DNA from: S139-23 sp047639315
Lineage (GTDB): Bacteria > Planctomycetota > GCA-002687715 > DRQF01
Length of the DNA stretch: 15,351 nt
Reading direction: 5' to 3'
Assembly (NCBI GenBank): GCA_047639315.1
Contig: JBLINQ010000126.1
Location: forward strand, 1 to 15,351
Made by a program: the position numbers and the translations under genes. The notes below the pieces were generated by a model. That model was not told the origin of the DNA. It searched no databases and saw nothing but the letters and a program-made list of their open reading frames with translations. Below are positions 5,819 through 12,622 of this stretch, in pieces (the first letter of the stretch is position 1; every line of letters starts with the position of its first letter).

Positions 5819-8428
5819 CTACTTGTTGCCCCTCGTGGCCCACCAAGCTCGCCATTCGTCCCGCGTCTTGAACTCTTGCCCAAGTTTCGATTTCAGAAAG
5901 TTCATGGTCGAAACACCCAACCATGGATCTTCAACTGTCTTGAAGAGAAGATCATACGCTGCGTCATCAGGACTTCCTGTTTCAATCATTGTCTTGGCTG
6001 CGGCAACAGCCACATCCCGAGCTTCGTCCCGAATCCCAAAGCGCAGCGCTGGCATAAGCTTCTCTGGTACATGGGTCGCCATTGCATCATAAGACGCCTC
6101 CCGCACGAAGGCGCTGTCGTCTTTGCACAACACCAACAGCCCTCCTCGGGCCACAGAGTCACCGCTCAACGATCCCAAGCAACGGGCAAGTTGGATTTTG
6201 ACCATGGGCTCAGGATCAGCAATGAGCTTGAGCAAGTCGCCAATAATGTCCGCCAGCTCCAAGGGAACCAAAGACCTCAAAGCCGACTCCCGGACTTGAC
6301 TCCGATCAGATTCAAGATAACGCGATAGCAGGGGCAACAGCCTCTGGTCAGGACAATAGGAGAGGTAGTCGAGCAAGGTCTCGTGGCGTTCTGCACTCGG
6401 GTCGAAAAGAGCCTCGGCCACCATACCAGGAAGCTCGTCACCAAGGCACCGTTCGAAGTAAGCCATATAGACATCTAAGCGAATCGGATCAAGAAAAGGC
6501 GAACGGAGAACCTGGGCAATGCGTTCGCTGGACATGCTGACATCTTCTTCCCAGCCTAACTCAACAACACGATATGTTGTCCGAGGATCACCGTTGCCAA
6601 CGATGGACGACTGGGCCACTTCATGAGCCAGTGGTGTGGCAATTTCAAAGAGCCTCTCGACAGTCGCCATCCGGCGATCAAAGTCACTGTCGAGACTCGA
6701 GCGAAACCAGGCCTCACCCGCCGGATTACCGATTTTCATCAGCCGAGTTGCAATCTCCATGGCCGTGGATTGTGGAGCGGTGCTCAATCCGTCAACCATG
6801 AGCGGAATGACGAGGGGCTGGTCTTGCTCGATGATTTCCATCCACAGAGTCTTCAAGGCCGGACCCTTGCCGCCGATGCTTGACAGCTTTAGAACCGTGG
6901 CGGCGAGTGCCGATCTCGATGCAACCAAGGCATTGTCAATGTTGGCGCATCCGAAACTTGGCGACGCCAGAACCTCCCGCATGACTCGGCGATCTTGAGA
7001 GGTCTGCCCCAGCCAGCTGAGTAGGTCGGTGTTGGCCGCCTTGAACTCGGGCCATACCTGCCCCCAAGTACCCTGCCACTTGTCGTGTTCAGCTTCCTTC
7101 TTAGTGCCAAACAGTTGAAGCGTCTCCATAGCCACACGCCGAACGACATCGTCTGATCGATCCGTCGCCCAAACGGGTATTCGATTTCTTAGCTTCTCGG
7201 CGATGCTCGGGTCGTGCCGAGCCAAAGCCACACTCGATGCGACCGAGCTTTCTAATTTCTCCCAAACAAAAGCTTCCAATCGTTCAGGGTATGCGCCGCC
7301 TGTTGCTCTCTTGTCCAAGACCGCAGAAATCCACTCGTGTCGCCGCCTTGGGTCAATCAGCGCCTGCGAGGCTTCCCTCGCGACGTCAGAATCGGACGTG
7401 TTCATCAACTTCAGGAACGATGTGATGGGAACTTGGTGAACAGGCCTTGTCGCTAAGTAGCGTAACTGGGCTGCTCCTAAAATGCCGGTTGAGAATTCGT
7501 CGTCGGCGATGGTGCGGGATTCAGCTTGAGCCTTTTTGTGAATCAGCAGCCCTAATCGCTCGACACTCAACTCGGAACGAGGAAGACCCTCTCCGGCGCG
7601 GGCGACGATGCGATCGAAAGTCCACCAGGGGGCCAACTCCATATAAGCCAAGGCTGCCATGGTGAGATCCGCTTGGTTGAGGATCTCGGCAACGGCGGTT
7701 CCGATCCGAGGATCATCACCTGCAAGACGGACTAATTGGGCAATCTTGTCAGGCCCGGCCTTCAAGATACTGGCGACCCAATCTCGCAAGGATGTGTCAG
7801 CCTCATCCTGCACGGTTTTCTGCTTAACAACGAGCTTAGCCCGGCTCTGAATCGACGGCACGTGGCTCGAGTCGGAGTCGCCCTTGCCGGGGATAGGCAG
7901 ATTCTTCGGTAGTTCAACTTCTTTGATCTTCTCCTTCAGACCTCTCAATTTCGACAGAGCTTCTTGGAGCTTCTTCTTCTCGACACGAATCACATCAAGA
8001 GCGGCCGCAAGTTCCTTGGTGCGATTTTTCTCTTTCGTCAAATCCGCTCTCATTTCACCTTGGAGCTTTGCGGCTGCTTTCATCCCCTTTTGGTACTTTT
8101 CAAGAGCTCCCTTATAACGCTCGGCTTCCAACTTTGACTTATTAAGGTCTTCAGACGCGAGTCTCAGTTTTTCAGTCAAAACCTCGAGCTCGCCTTCGCT
8201 CACGACCGATTCTGGTTGGACGCTAGGCTTTACGTTTTCGGCCGCAAATTTCTGAAGACGCTCGAACTTGATGGCCATCGTCGTAGCCCGCATTTCCGAT
8301 TGCCGAAGACCTTCCTGGAGATTCGCCTCACTCTGGCGAAAAGACGCCCAAAGTACAGCGCTCCCCCCCAAGCAAGCAACGGTGATGATGCCCAGGAGAG
8401 CGACGGTGGATTTGCTATTTTCGGCCAT
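5819..8428 (-). CDS. Membrane-anchored coiled-coil / HEAT-repeat protein, function unknown
   Basis: This is an 869-residue protein with no named family that I recognise. A single membrane segment lies at about residues 8-30 (STVALLGIITVACLGGSAVL). A Lys/Glu/Leu-rich coiled coil follows at about 78-170, then a Pro/Ser-rich linker around 173-195. From about residue 205 to near the end is a long alpha-helical array that reads as degenerate HEAT-type repeats, for example RYLESDRSQVRESALRSLV, PMVKIQLARCLGSL, SAFVREASYDAMATH and ARDVAVAAAKTMIETG. The C-terminus has the tryptophan-rich DEWRAWWATRG. The architecture suggests a membrane-tethered scaffold with the repeats on one side of the inner membrane; no catalytic residues are apparent. 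Topology is not certain. The start at 8428 begins the hydrophobic segment directly; AGAGAAAGAA upstream is a weak, distant ribosome site. A good promoter lies at 8465-8493. It converges on the ETF-QO gene without an evident functional link. Confidence 0.82.
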   Translation of the reverse strand: MAENSKSTVALLGIITVACLGGSAVLWASFRQSEANLQEGLRQSEMRATTMAIKFERLQKFAAENVKPSVQPESVVSEGELEVLTEKLRLASEDLNKSKLEAERYKGALEKYQKGMKAAAKLQGEMRADLTKEKNRTKELAAALDVIRVEKKKLQEALSKLRGLKEKIKEVELPKNLPIPGKGDSDSSHVPSIQSRAKLVVKQKTVQDEADTSLRDWVASILKAGPDKIAQLVRLAGDDPRIGTAVAEILNQADLTMAALAYMELAPWWTFDRIVARAGEGLPRSELSVERLGLLIHKKAQAESRTIADDEFSTGILGAAQLRYLATRPVHQVPITSFLKLMNTSDSDVAREASQALIDPRRRHEWISAVLDKRATGGAYPERLEAFVWEKLESSVASSVALARHDPSIAEKLRNRIPVWATDRSDDVVRRVAMETLQLFGTKKEAEHDKWQGTWGQVWPEFKAANTDLLSWLGQTSQDRRVMREVLASPSFGCANIDNALVASRSALAATVLKLSSIGGKGPALKTLWMEIIEQDQPLVIPLMVDGLSTAPQSTAMEIATRLMKIGNPAGEAWFRSSLDSDFDRRMATVERLFEIATPLAHEVAQSSIVGNGDPRTTYRVVELGWEEDVSMSSERIAQVLRSPFLDPIRLDVYMAYFERCLGDELPGMVAEALFDPSAERHETLLDYLSYCPDQRLLPLLSRYLESDRSQVRESALRSLVPLELADIIGDLLKLIADPEPMVKIQLARCLGSLSGDSVARGGLLVLCKDDSAFVREASYDAMATHVPEKLMPALRFGIRDEARDVAVAAAKTMIETGSPDDAAYDLLFKTVEDPWLGVSTMNFLKSKLGQEFKTRDEWRAWWATRGNK

Positions 8429-8464
8429 GTGAAGTCAGTTCTTTCTCTTTTCGTGGAACGGCCA

Positions 8465-8493
8465 ATAATACCGCCGAATCCGTCCACTGTCCA
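8465..8493 (-). promoter_or_regulatory. Sigma-70-type promoter of the HEAT-protein gene
   Basis: On the minus strand TGGACA (8493-8488) and TATTAT (8470-8465) are separated by exactly 17 bases, each matching five of six consensus positions. The predicted start is near 8457-8459, leaving a leader of about 30 bases before the ATG at 8428. Confidence 0.7.
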
Positions 8494-8515
8494 CGTTAGC
8501 GCTTCTAAGCACAGC

Positions 8516-8543
8516 TTGCACGCTCATCGGCTTCAGCTATGAT
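8516..8543 (+). promoter_or_regulatory. Promoter of the TatD-family gene, probably giving a leaderless mRNA
   Basis: TTGCAC (8516-8521) and TATGAT (8538-8543) are 16 bases apart. The -10 ends 6 bases before the ATG at 8550, so transcription would be expected to start at or next to the start codon. No Shine-Dalgarno sequence precedes the gene, which fits. This promoter faces away from the HEAT-gene promoter 22 bases to its left. Confidence 0.55.
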
Positions 8544-8549
8544 CCAACT

Positions 8550-9314
8550 ATGATTGACAGCCATACACATCTCTACTGGGAAAAGTTCGACCAAGATCGT
8601 GATCAGGTCATGGAAAGGGCTCGTAGCGCTGGAGTTGAAGGCTTCATCGTCGTTGGCATCGACATCGAGACCTGCGGCAAAGCCCTCGAGATGGCCCGAG
8701 GAGATGACTCCATCTACGCCACTGCTGGCTTCCACCCCAACAACTTGACTGGCATTACCGAAGACGACTGGCAAGCACTTGACGGCTTCCTCCAAGAGGA
8801 TTCTGTCATTGCCGTTGGCGAGACCGGCCTCGACTATTACTGGGATGATACGACCCCCGCTCAACAAAAAGACGCCCTGTCGAGGCATTTTGAGTTGGCG
8901 CGGAAACATGATCTGCCACTGATCATTCACACCCGTGATTCGATTGCTGATTTCTTGGAGACTCTTGGACAGGAAGCTCCTGGATTGAGAGGAGTGATGC
9001 ACTGTTTCTCTGGGGATGCCGAGCAGATGGAAGAGACCATTCGCTTAGGCTTCGACATTTCATTTGCGGGCCCGCTGACCTACAAGAAATCGAACGACTT
9101 ACGCGCCGCCTGTGTCGCCGTCCCAGAAGACCGCTTTCACATCGAGACCGACTGCCCATTCCTTCCGCCCCAATCTCGGCGCGGTAAGAGAAATGAACCG
9201 GCCTTGGTCCGGGAAGTTGCTGAGAAGGTGGCCGAGTTGCGGGGCTGGACATTGGCTGAAACCATGCAGAAAACCGCCGCCAACACCAGGCGCCTCTTCA
9301 ACTTGCCAGCATAG
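8550..9314 (+). CDS. TatD family metal-dependent hydrolase (deoxyribonuclease)
   Basis: This 254-residue protein is a full-length member of the TatD family of the amidohydrolase (TIM-barrel) superfamily. The metal ligands are all present: H5 and H7 in DSHTHL, E91 in GETGLDYYW, H127 in IIHTRDS, H151 in MHCFSG and D201 in IETDCPFLPP. Family members are divalent-metal DNases with 3'-5' exonuclease activity, linked to DNA repair and fragmentation; some homologues act on D-aminoacyl-tRNA. They are cytoplasmic, and the name does not imply a role in Tat export. D201 is followed by Cys where Ser or Ala is more usual. The ATG at 8550 begins exactly at the conserved IDSHTHL. There is no Shine-Dalgarno site, but a promoter ends 6 bases upstream. 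It is a single-gene unit, and the next gene is convergent. Confidence 0.96.
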   Translation: MIDSHTHLYWEKFDQDRDQVMERARSAGVEGFIVVGIDIETCGKALEMARGDDSIYATAGFHPNNLTGITEDDWQALDGFLQEDSVIAVGETGLDYYWDDTTPAQQKDALSRHFELARKHDLPLIIHTRDSIADFLETLGQEAPGLRGVMHCFSGDAEQMEETIRLGFDISFAGPLTYKKSNDLRAACVAVPEDRFHIETDCPFLPPQSRRGKRNEPALVREVAEKVAELRGWTLAETMQKTAANTRRLFNLPA

Positions 9315-9345
9315 GCTTCCGCGATTCGCCGACGGATTGAACAAG

Positions 9346-9382
9346 AAAAAACTGCGTGCCATCAAGAATGATTGCACGCAGT
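9346..9382 (-). terminator. Intrinsic terminator after the pilin gene
   Basis: ACTGCGTGC (9351-9359) pairs with GCACGCAGT (9374-9382). The loop itself contains a further ATCA/TGAT pairing on TTCT. Read on the minus strand the stem is followed by TTTTTTC, the form expected for ending the pilin transcript about 83 bases beyond its stop. The hairpin may also stop read-through from the converging tatD gene. Confidence 0.85.
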
Positions 9383-9464
9383 CCTAATTTGACTGAGCTT
9401 CCTTTCGATCACTCGCTCAAGTGAGCAAAGAGGGATCGACAGGGTTAGCTCGTCGGCGACTCTC

Positions 9465-10172
9465 TTAGAGAGTAACCCAAACTTCGAGGCCAGCAGCAGC
9501 AACACCTGGTGTTGTGTTGGCTGTGATCACACCGGCAGCAGTACCTGCAATGAAGGCATCTTCAGCAGCTGGGCCATTGCCTGCGCCATCGTATGCTTGA
9601 CCAACGGCCTGGTTGGTGAACATGATTTCACCAGCTTGGTTCACGAAGAAAGCACGGTTACCAGTGTTACCGAAGTCACCAGGCCATGCATAAGCACACC
9701 ATGTGAGTTCAGCAGCATCAGCATCTGCAACGACGTGGCCAGTACCAGCAGCTGGGACCCCTGTTTCGACGCCACTTCCAGCGGCTGTTGCCACGTAGAT
9801 CTGGAAGATGTAGCCACTCTTCGTCACTTCACCCGCAGCATTGATGTTGCGGAAAGAAGCAGACAATACTGGCGGATTCAAAAAGTTAGCGTTCACAGGT
9901 CCGCCATGGGAGTCGAGCTGGTAGAAACCAGAAAGATCACCAAAGAAGCCGTACTCGCCGGTGCCATCGGCATCAGCATCAATCGAGCCACCTTGTTGGA
10001 ACTGAGCCTGCGATGAGACCAGTTGACGAAGTGTTGCAATAGCGTTCGATTCGTTGGCAGCCAAACGGGCGCTCAACAAGTTTGGAACAGCGATTGCCGC
10101 GATAATCGCGATGATGGCCACCACGATCATAAGTTCAATTAGCGTAAAACCTTGATTATTCGACTTCACCAT
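9465..10172 (-). CDS. Type IV prepilin / major pseudopilin-like protein
   Basis: This 235-residue prepilin is the likely structural subunit of a type IV pilus or related filament. The leader MVKSNNQG ends in the prepilin-peptidase site G/F. It is followed by FTLIELMIVVAIIAIIAAIAVP, with the invariant Glu at mature position 5 and the hydrophobic helix used for membrane storage and filament packing. The soluble part (about residues 50-235) contains DADADGTGEYGF at 65-76, which resembles a calcium-binding loop, then KSGYIFQIYV, WCAYAWPGDFG and NRAFFVNQAGEI, as in large planctomycete-type pilins. There is only one cysteine, so no pilin disulfide loop. The start at 10172 has GGAG 9 bases upstream; the frame runs to 10253 but the extra residues are not leader-like. 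The codons are markedly repetitive, with GCA, GCT and GGT frequent, suggesting high expression. It lies downstream of the TPR gene after a 220-base gap, so a separate promoter is likely, though I found no clear one. Confidence 0.93.
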   Translation of the reverse strand: MVKSNNQGFTLIELMIVVAIIAIIAAIAVPNLLSARLAANESNAIATLRQLVSSQAQFQQGGSIDADADGTGEYGFFGDLSGFYQLDSHGGPVNANFLNPPVLSASFRNINAAGEVTKSGYIFQIYVATAAGSGVETGVPAAGTGHVVADADAAELTWCAYAWPGDFGNTGNRAFFVNQAGEIMFTNQAVGQAYDGAGNGPAAEDAFIAGTAAGVITANTTPGVAAAGLEVWVTL

Positions 10173-10369
10173 TATGTGAGTCTCCTGTTTCCGCAGAGCG
10201 CGAAAAACGCTCAGCAACCTTATTGACCAAGAATCATGCGGTGCGGGATACACCCCCGTCGCCTAAGACTCGGTTTCAAACACGAATTATTGCGGTGCGA
10301 TGCCAAAAGGCTCGTCGCCAAAACTCGCGTTCACTTCCGCAGACTCTTCTCTCGATGACATCGTCACCC

Positions 10370-10392
10370 AGAAACAATCCACGGTTGTTTCT
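10370..10392 (-). other. Hairpin directly after the TPR gene stop codon
   Basis: AGAAACAA (10370-10377) and TTGTTTCT (10385-10392) form a perfect 8-bp inverted repeat with a 7-base loop, starting at the base after the TGA stop of the TPR gene. There is no T run beyond it, so it may attenuate transcription or protect the 3' end rather than terminate efficiently. Confidence 0.4.
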
Positions 10393-11268
10393 TCAATCAT
10401 TCAAAAGCTCACCCAACTCGGTCGCTTCAGTGTGCTGATTCCAGAACTCATCGTTCTGCACCATCACCTTGCCTCGTTGGTCCAGTTGAACGAATTTCGC
10501 AAGCGCCTTCTTGGCGCCTTCGTTGTCGCCCGATTCCATGCAGGATCGAGCCAGTGTTTGCCAATATGGCCACGCCGATTTCTCATCATCGGGGATCTTC
10601 TTGAGGACAGTGAGGGCCTCGGCGTGACGGGCCTCTTCAATCAACGTCCCGGCTTTCAGAGAGTCGACCTCGAGATTGGTCGGATCCAATTTTTTGGCGT
10701 CACCGAAACGTGTTCGGGCAGCGTCATAATTGCCCTCACTCCAGGCGATGATTCCTCGGAGACGCTGGGTAGCGACGGACTTGCCGGAAGTAGATTCCAC
10801 AGTTGCCAATTCACCTCGGGCTGCATCATGGTTTTCGAGGCGACGAAACAAGTCGGCAATCGAGAGGTGAATGTCTCGGGCCAGCTCTGGTTCGTCCGTC
10901 ACTTTCAAAGCAGCGCGGTAACTCTGGATGGCCTTTTGATGGTCGTTCCGACGTTCGTCGATAAGTCCTTGAAGCAACCAGGCATGCCGGTTGTTGGGTT
11001 CGGCATCAAAAATGGCGACCAGTTGTTCTTCCGCCAAGTTGTAAGCGCCGGACTGAGCCAGCGTTCCAGCGCTGGAAAGCCGGGATCCAATCTCGGGTTC
11101 AGGTTCATTCACCCAACCGAGGTAGACCAAAACAGCAACTGCAATGACCGCCAATGGGTAAAGGGCGATGCGGAAGGCGTTCGATCGGCTTTTGAGGAAG
11201 ATGCTTGGCATTTCAGGTCTTTTTCTGTGAGGCGCCTTTAAAACAGGGTCGTCGACAATAACACTCAT
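10393..11268 (-). CDS. Membrane-anchored TPR protein of the pilus cluster
   Basis: This protein of about 291 residues has a basic N-terminal tail, one membrane helix (about residues 31-51, ALYPLAVIAVAVLVYLGWV) and then tetratricopeptide repeats over roughly residues 65-235. The repeat-like segments include YNLAEEQLVAIFDAEPNN, HAWLLQGLIDERRNDHQKAI, AIADLFRRLENHDAARGEL-type helices and YDAARTRFGDAKKLDPTN. This topology places the repeats outside the inner membrane, where TPR proteins usually serve as assembly or docking scaffolds. Lying between pilC and the pilin gene, it is a candidate pilus-assembly factor, perhaps comparable in role to the PilF/PilW TPR pilotins, though it is not a lipoprotein; this is inference. 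The start is uncertain: ATG 11277, 11268 or 11211 are all possible, none with a good ribosome site. I took 11268. An antisense frame on the plus strand is a shadow. Confidence 0.8.
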   Translation of the reverse strand: MSVIVDDPVLKAPHRKRPEMPSIFLKSRSNAFRIALYPLAVIAVAVLVYLGWVNEPEPEIGSRLSSAGTLAQSGAYNLAEEQLVAIFDAEPNNRHAWLLQGLIDERRNDHQKAIQSYRAALKVTDEPELARDIHLSIADLFRRLENHDAARGELATVESTSGKSVATQRLRGIIAWSEGNYDAARTRFGDAKKLDPTNLEVDSLKAGTLIEEARHAEALTVLKKIPDDEKSAWPYWQTLARSCMESGDNEGAKKALAKFVQLDQRGKVMVQNDEFWNQHTEATELGELLND

Positions 11269-11304
11269 CGTCAACATTATTCGTATACTTAAAGTAATAA
11301 TCAT

Positions 11305-11366
11305 AGTAAAAGCCCGTTGAGGTCGTTCATTCTCTCAATATGAGAGAGGTCGACCTCGACGGGCTT
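11305..11366 (-). terminator. Two-tier hairpin between pilC and the TPR gene
   Basis: AAGCCCGTTGAGGTCG (11310-11325) pairs with CGACCTCGACGGGCTT (11351-11366), 15 of 16 positions. Inside, TCTCTCA (11331-11337) pairs with TGAGAGA (11341-11347) on an ATA loop. On the minus strand the outer stem begins 9 bases past the pilC stop codon and runs into TTTTACT, as an intrinsic terminator would. Read-through would place a stable structure in the TPR leader. Confidence 0.75.
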
Positions 11367-11374
11367 CTGAAGGT

Positions 11375-12592
11375 CTAACCTCCGGGTGTCAAGGATGCCT
11401 GGAGCTTCATGATCGGTAGGAATACGGCCAAGACGATGCCGCCCACCATGATTCCCATGAAGCCAATCATGAGCGGTTCAATGAGACTGGTAAGCGCTTT
11501 CACTTCCGCCTCAACTTGTTGGTCATAGAAATCTGAAATCTTGCTCAGCAAGTGTTCCAACGCGCCAGATTTTTCACCGATGCCCACCATGCGGACAACC
11601 ATAGGTGGGAAAATCCAGTGATTGCCAAGAGGTTCGGACAGCGTTTCACCTTGGCGAACATTCTCAAGAGAGTCCCGAACGGCGGTTGCGACGATGGTGT
11701 TACCAGCTGTGTCGGCAACGATTTCCAAGGAACCAAGGATCGGCACACCACTCTTGATGAGAGTCGAGAACGTCCGAGCGAAGCGCGACAGGGCCACCTT
11801 GCGAAACAAGGGTCCGAAAACGGGCAGTCGCATGGTCAGGTGGTCAAAGAAGACCTTGCCTGACTTAGTGCTCTTCCAAGCTTTGCAACCAAAGATCATG
11901 GCTGCGAGACCGCCAAGACAAACGGTCACATTGCTCTTCATGAACAACGAAGCTGTCATCACCATGACCGTCAGCGCCGGCAGCTCAATTTCGAGACCAT
12001 CAAAGATCTCTTTGAACTTCGGCACAATGCAGATCATCAAGAAGCCCGTAATAGCTACGACCATCACTAAGGAAACAACCGGATAGGTCATCGCCGATTT
12101 GATCTCGCGCTTAAGCGCAGCAGTTGATTCCAAGTACTCGGCAAGTCGATCGAGAATTTCATCGAGTTGTCCCGAGGCTTCACCTGCACGCACCATGCTG
12201 ACGTAGATTTCCGAGAAGACCTTGGGGTATTTGCCCATAGCCGATGACAGATCGGTACCACCCCGAATGTCATCAATGACGAAGCCCACGCAATTACAAA
12301 ACCCAGCACTCTGGGCTTGTTCGCGGAGAATTTCGAGACACTCAAGCAAGGGAATACCTGCCGAGATCATCGTCGCCAATTGACGGGTGAACAATTCCAG
12401 CTCGCCCTTGGCGACGGAAGGCTTGGCCCTTGCATTCCGCTTTTCACCGCGTTCAGCAACTTCTTTCACTTTCACGACGACAAGGTTTTGACGTCCAAGC
12501 TTTTGGACTGCTTCGTCTTGCGTTGAACCATTTGTGGTACCGGAAACGGTCTCACCTTTTGCGTTCTTAGCTTTATACTTGAATTTCGCCAT
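11375..12592 (-). CDS. pilC: Type IV pilus / type II secretion inner-membrane platform protein PilC (GspF family)
   Basis: This 405-residue protein has the standard two-repeat GspF architecture. Residues 1-55 form the short N-terminal domain (KFKYKAKNAKGETVSG). The first T2SSF repeat is at about 64-190 (LELFTRQLATMISAGIPLLE) and the second at about 267-395 (LSRFARTFSTLIKSGVPILG). Hydrophobic segments at about 170-192, 206-236 and 370-396 anchor it in the inner membrane. PilC/GspF links the cytoplasmic ATPase to the pilin-assembly machinery and is needed for filament extension and retraction. The motifs MVRAGEASGQLDEIL and MVGIGEKSGALEHLL are the repeated signatures. It begins 30 bases after the pilT stop codon, with AAGAGAG upstream of the ATG, so the two are probably one operon. 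The length is normal. The partner ATPase visible here is PilT rather than PilB. Confidence 0.96.
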   Translation of the reverse strand: MAKFKYKAKNAKGETVSGTTNGSTQDEAVQKLGRQNLVVVKVKEVAERGEKRNARAKPSVAKGELELFTRQLATMISAGIPLLECLEILREQAQSAGFCNCVGFVIDDIRGGTDLSSAMGKYPKVFSEIYVSMVRAGEASGQLDEILDRLAEYLESTAALKREIKSAMTYPVVSLVMVVAITGFLMICIVPKFKEIFDGLEIELPALTVMVMTASLFMKSNVTVCLGGLAAMIFGCKAWKSTKSGKVFFDHLTMRLPVFGPLFRKVALSRFARTFSTLIKSGVPILGSLEIVADTAGNTIVATAVRDSLENVRQGETLSEPLGNHWIFPPMVVRMVGIGEKSGALEHLLSKISDFYDQQVEAEVKALTSLIEPLMIGFMGIMVGGIVLAVFLPIMKLQASLTPGG

Positions 12593-12622
12593 GGTATGTC
12601 TCTCTTGCTACGTCTCTTCGCA

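Noticed and set aside
8539..8553. Four-codon upstream ORF (ATGATCCAACTATGA) overlapping the tatD start
   Set aside because: It has no ribosome site and overlaps the predicted -10 element. If transcription starts near 8550 it is never transcribed.
9459..9473. ACTCTC-TTA-GAGAGT palindrome with the pilin stop codon as its loop
   Set aside because: The stem is only 6 bp with a 3-base loop and no T run; a better terminator lies at 9346-9382. Probably chance.
10196..10212. GAGCG/CGCTC hairpin in the pilin leader
   Set aside because: A 5-bp stem is too short to support a riboswitch or thermometer claim.
10291..10306. Sigma-54-like TGGCATCGCACCGCA upstream of the pilin gene (minus strand)
   Set aside because: The GG and GC pairs are separated by 9 bases, one fewer than the 10 required for -24/-12 promoters, and the TTGC half is absent.
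10300..11241. Open frame of 313 codons on the plus strand opposite the TPR gene
   Set aside because: It is exactly antisense to the TPR gene, has no ribosome site, and its protein is low in recognisable structure. The minus-strand frame has a membrane helix and TPR repeats.
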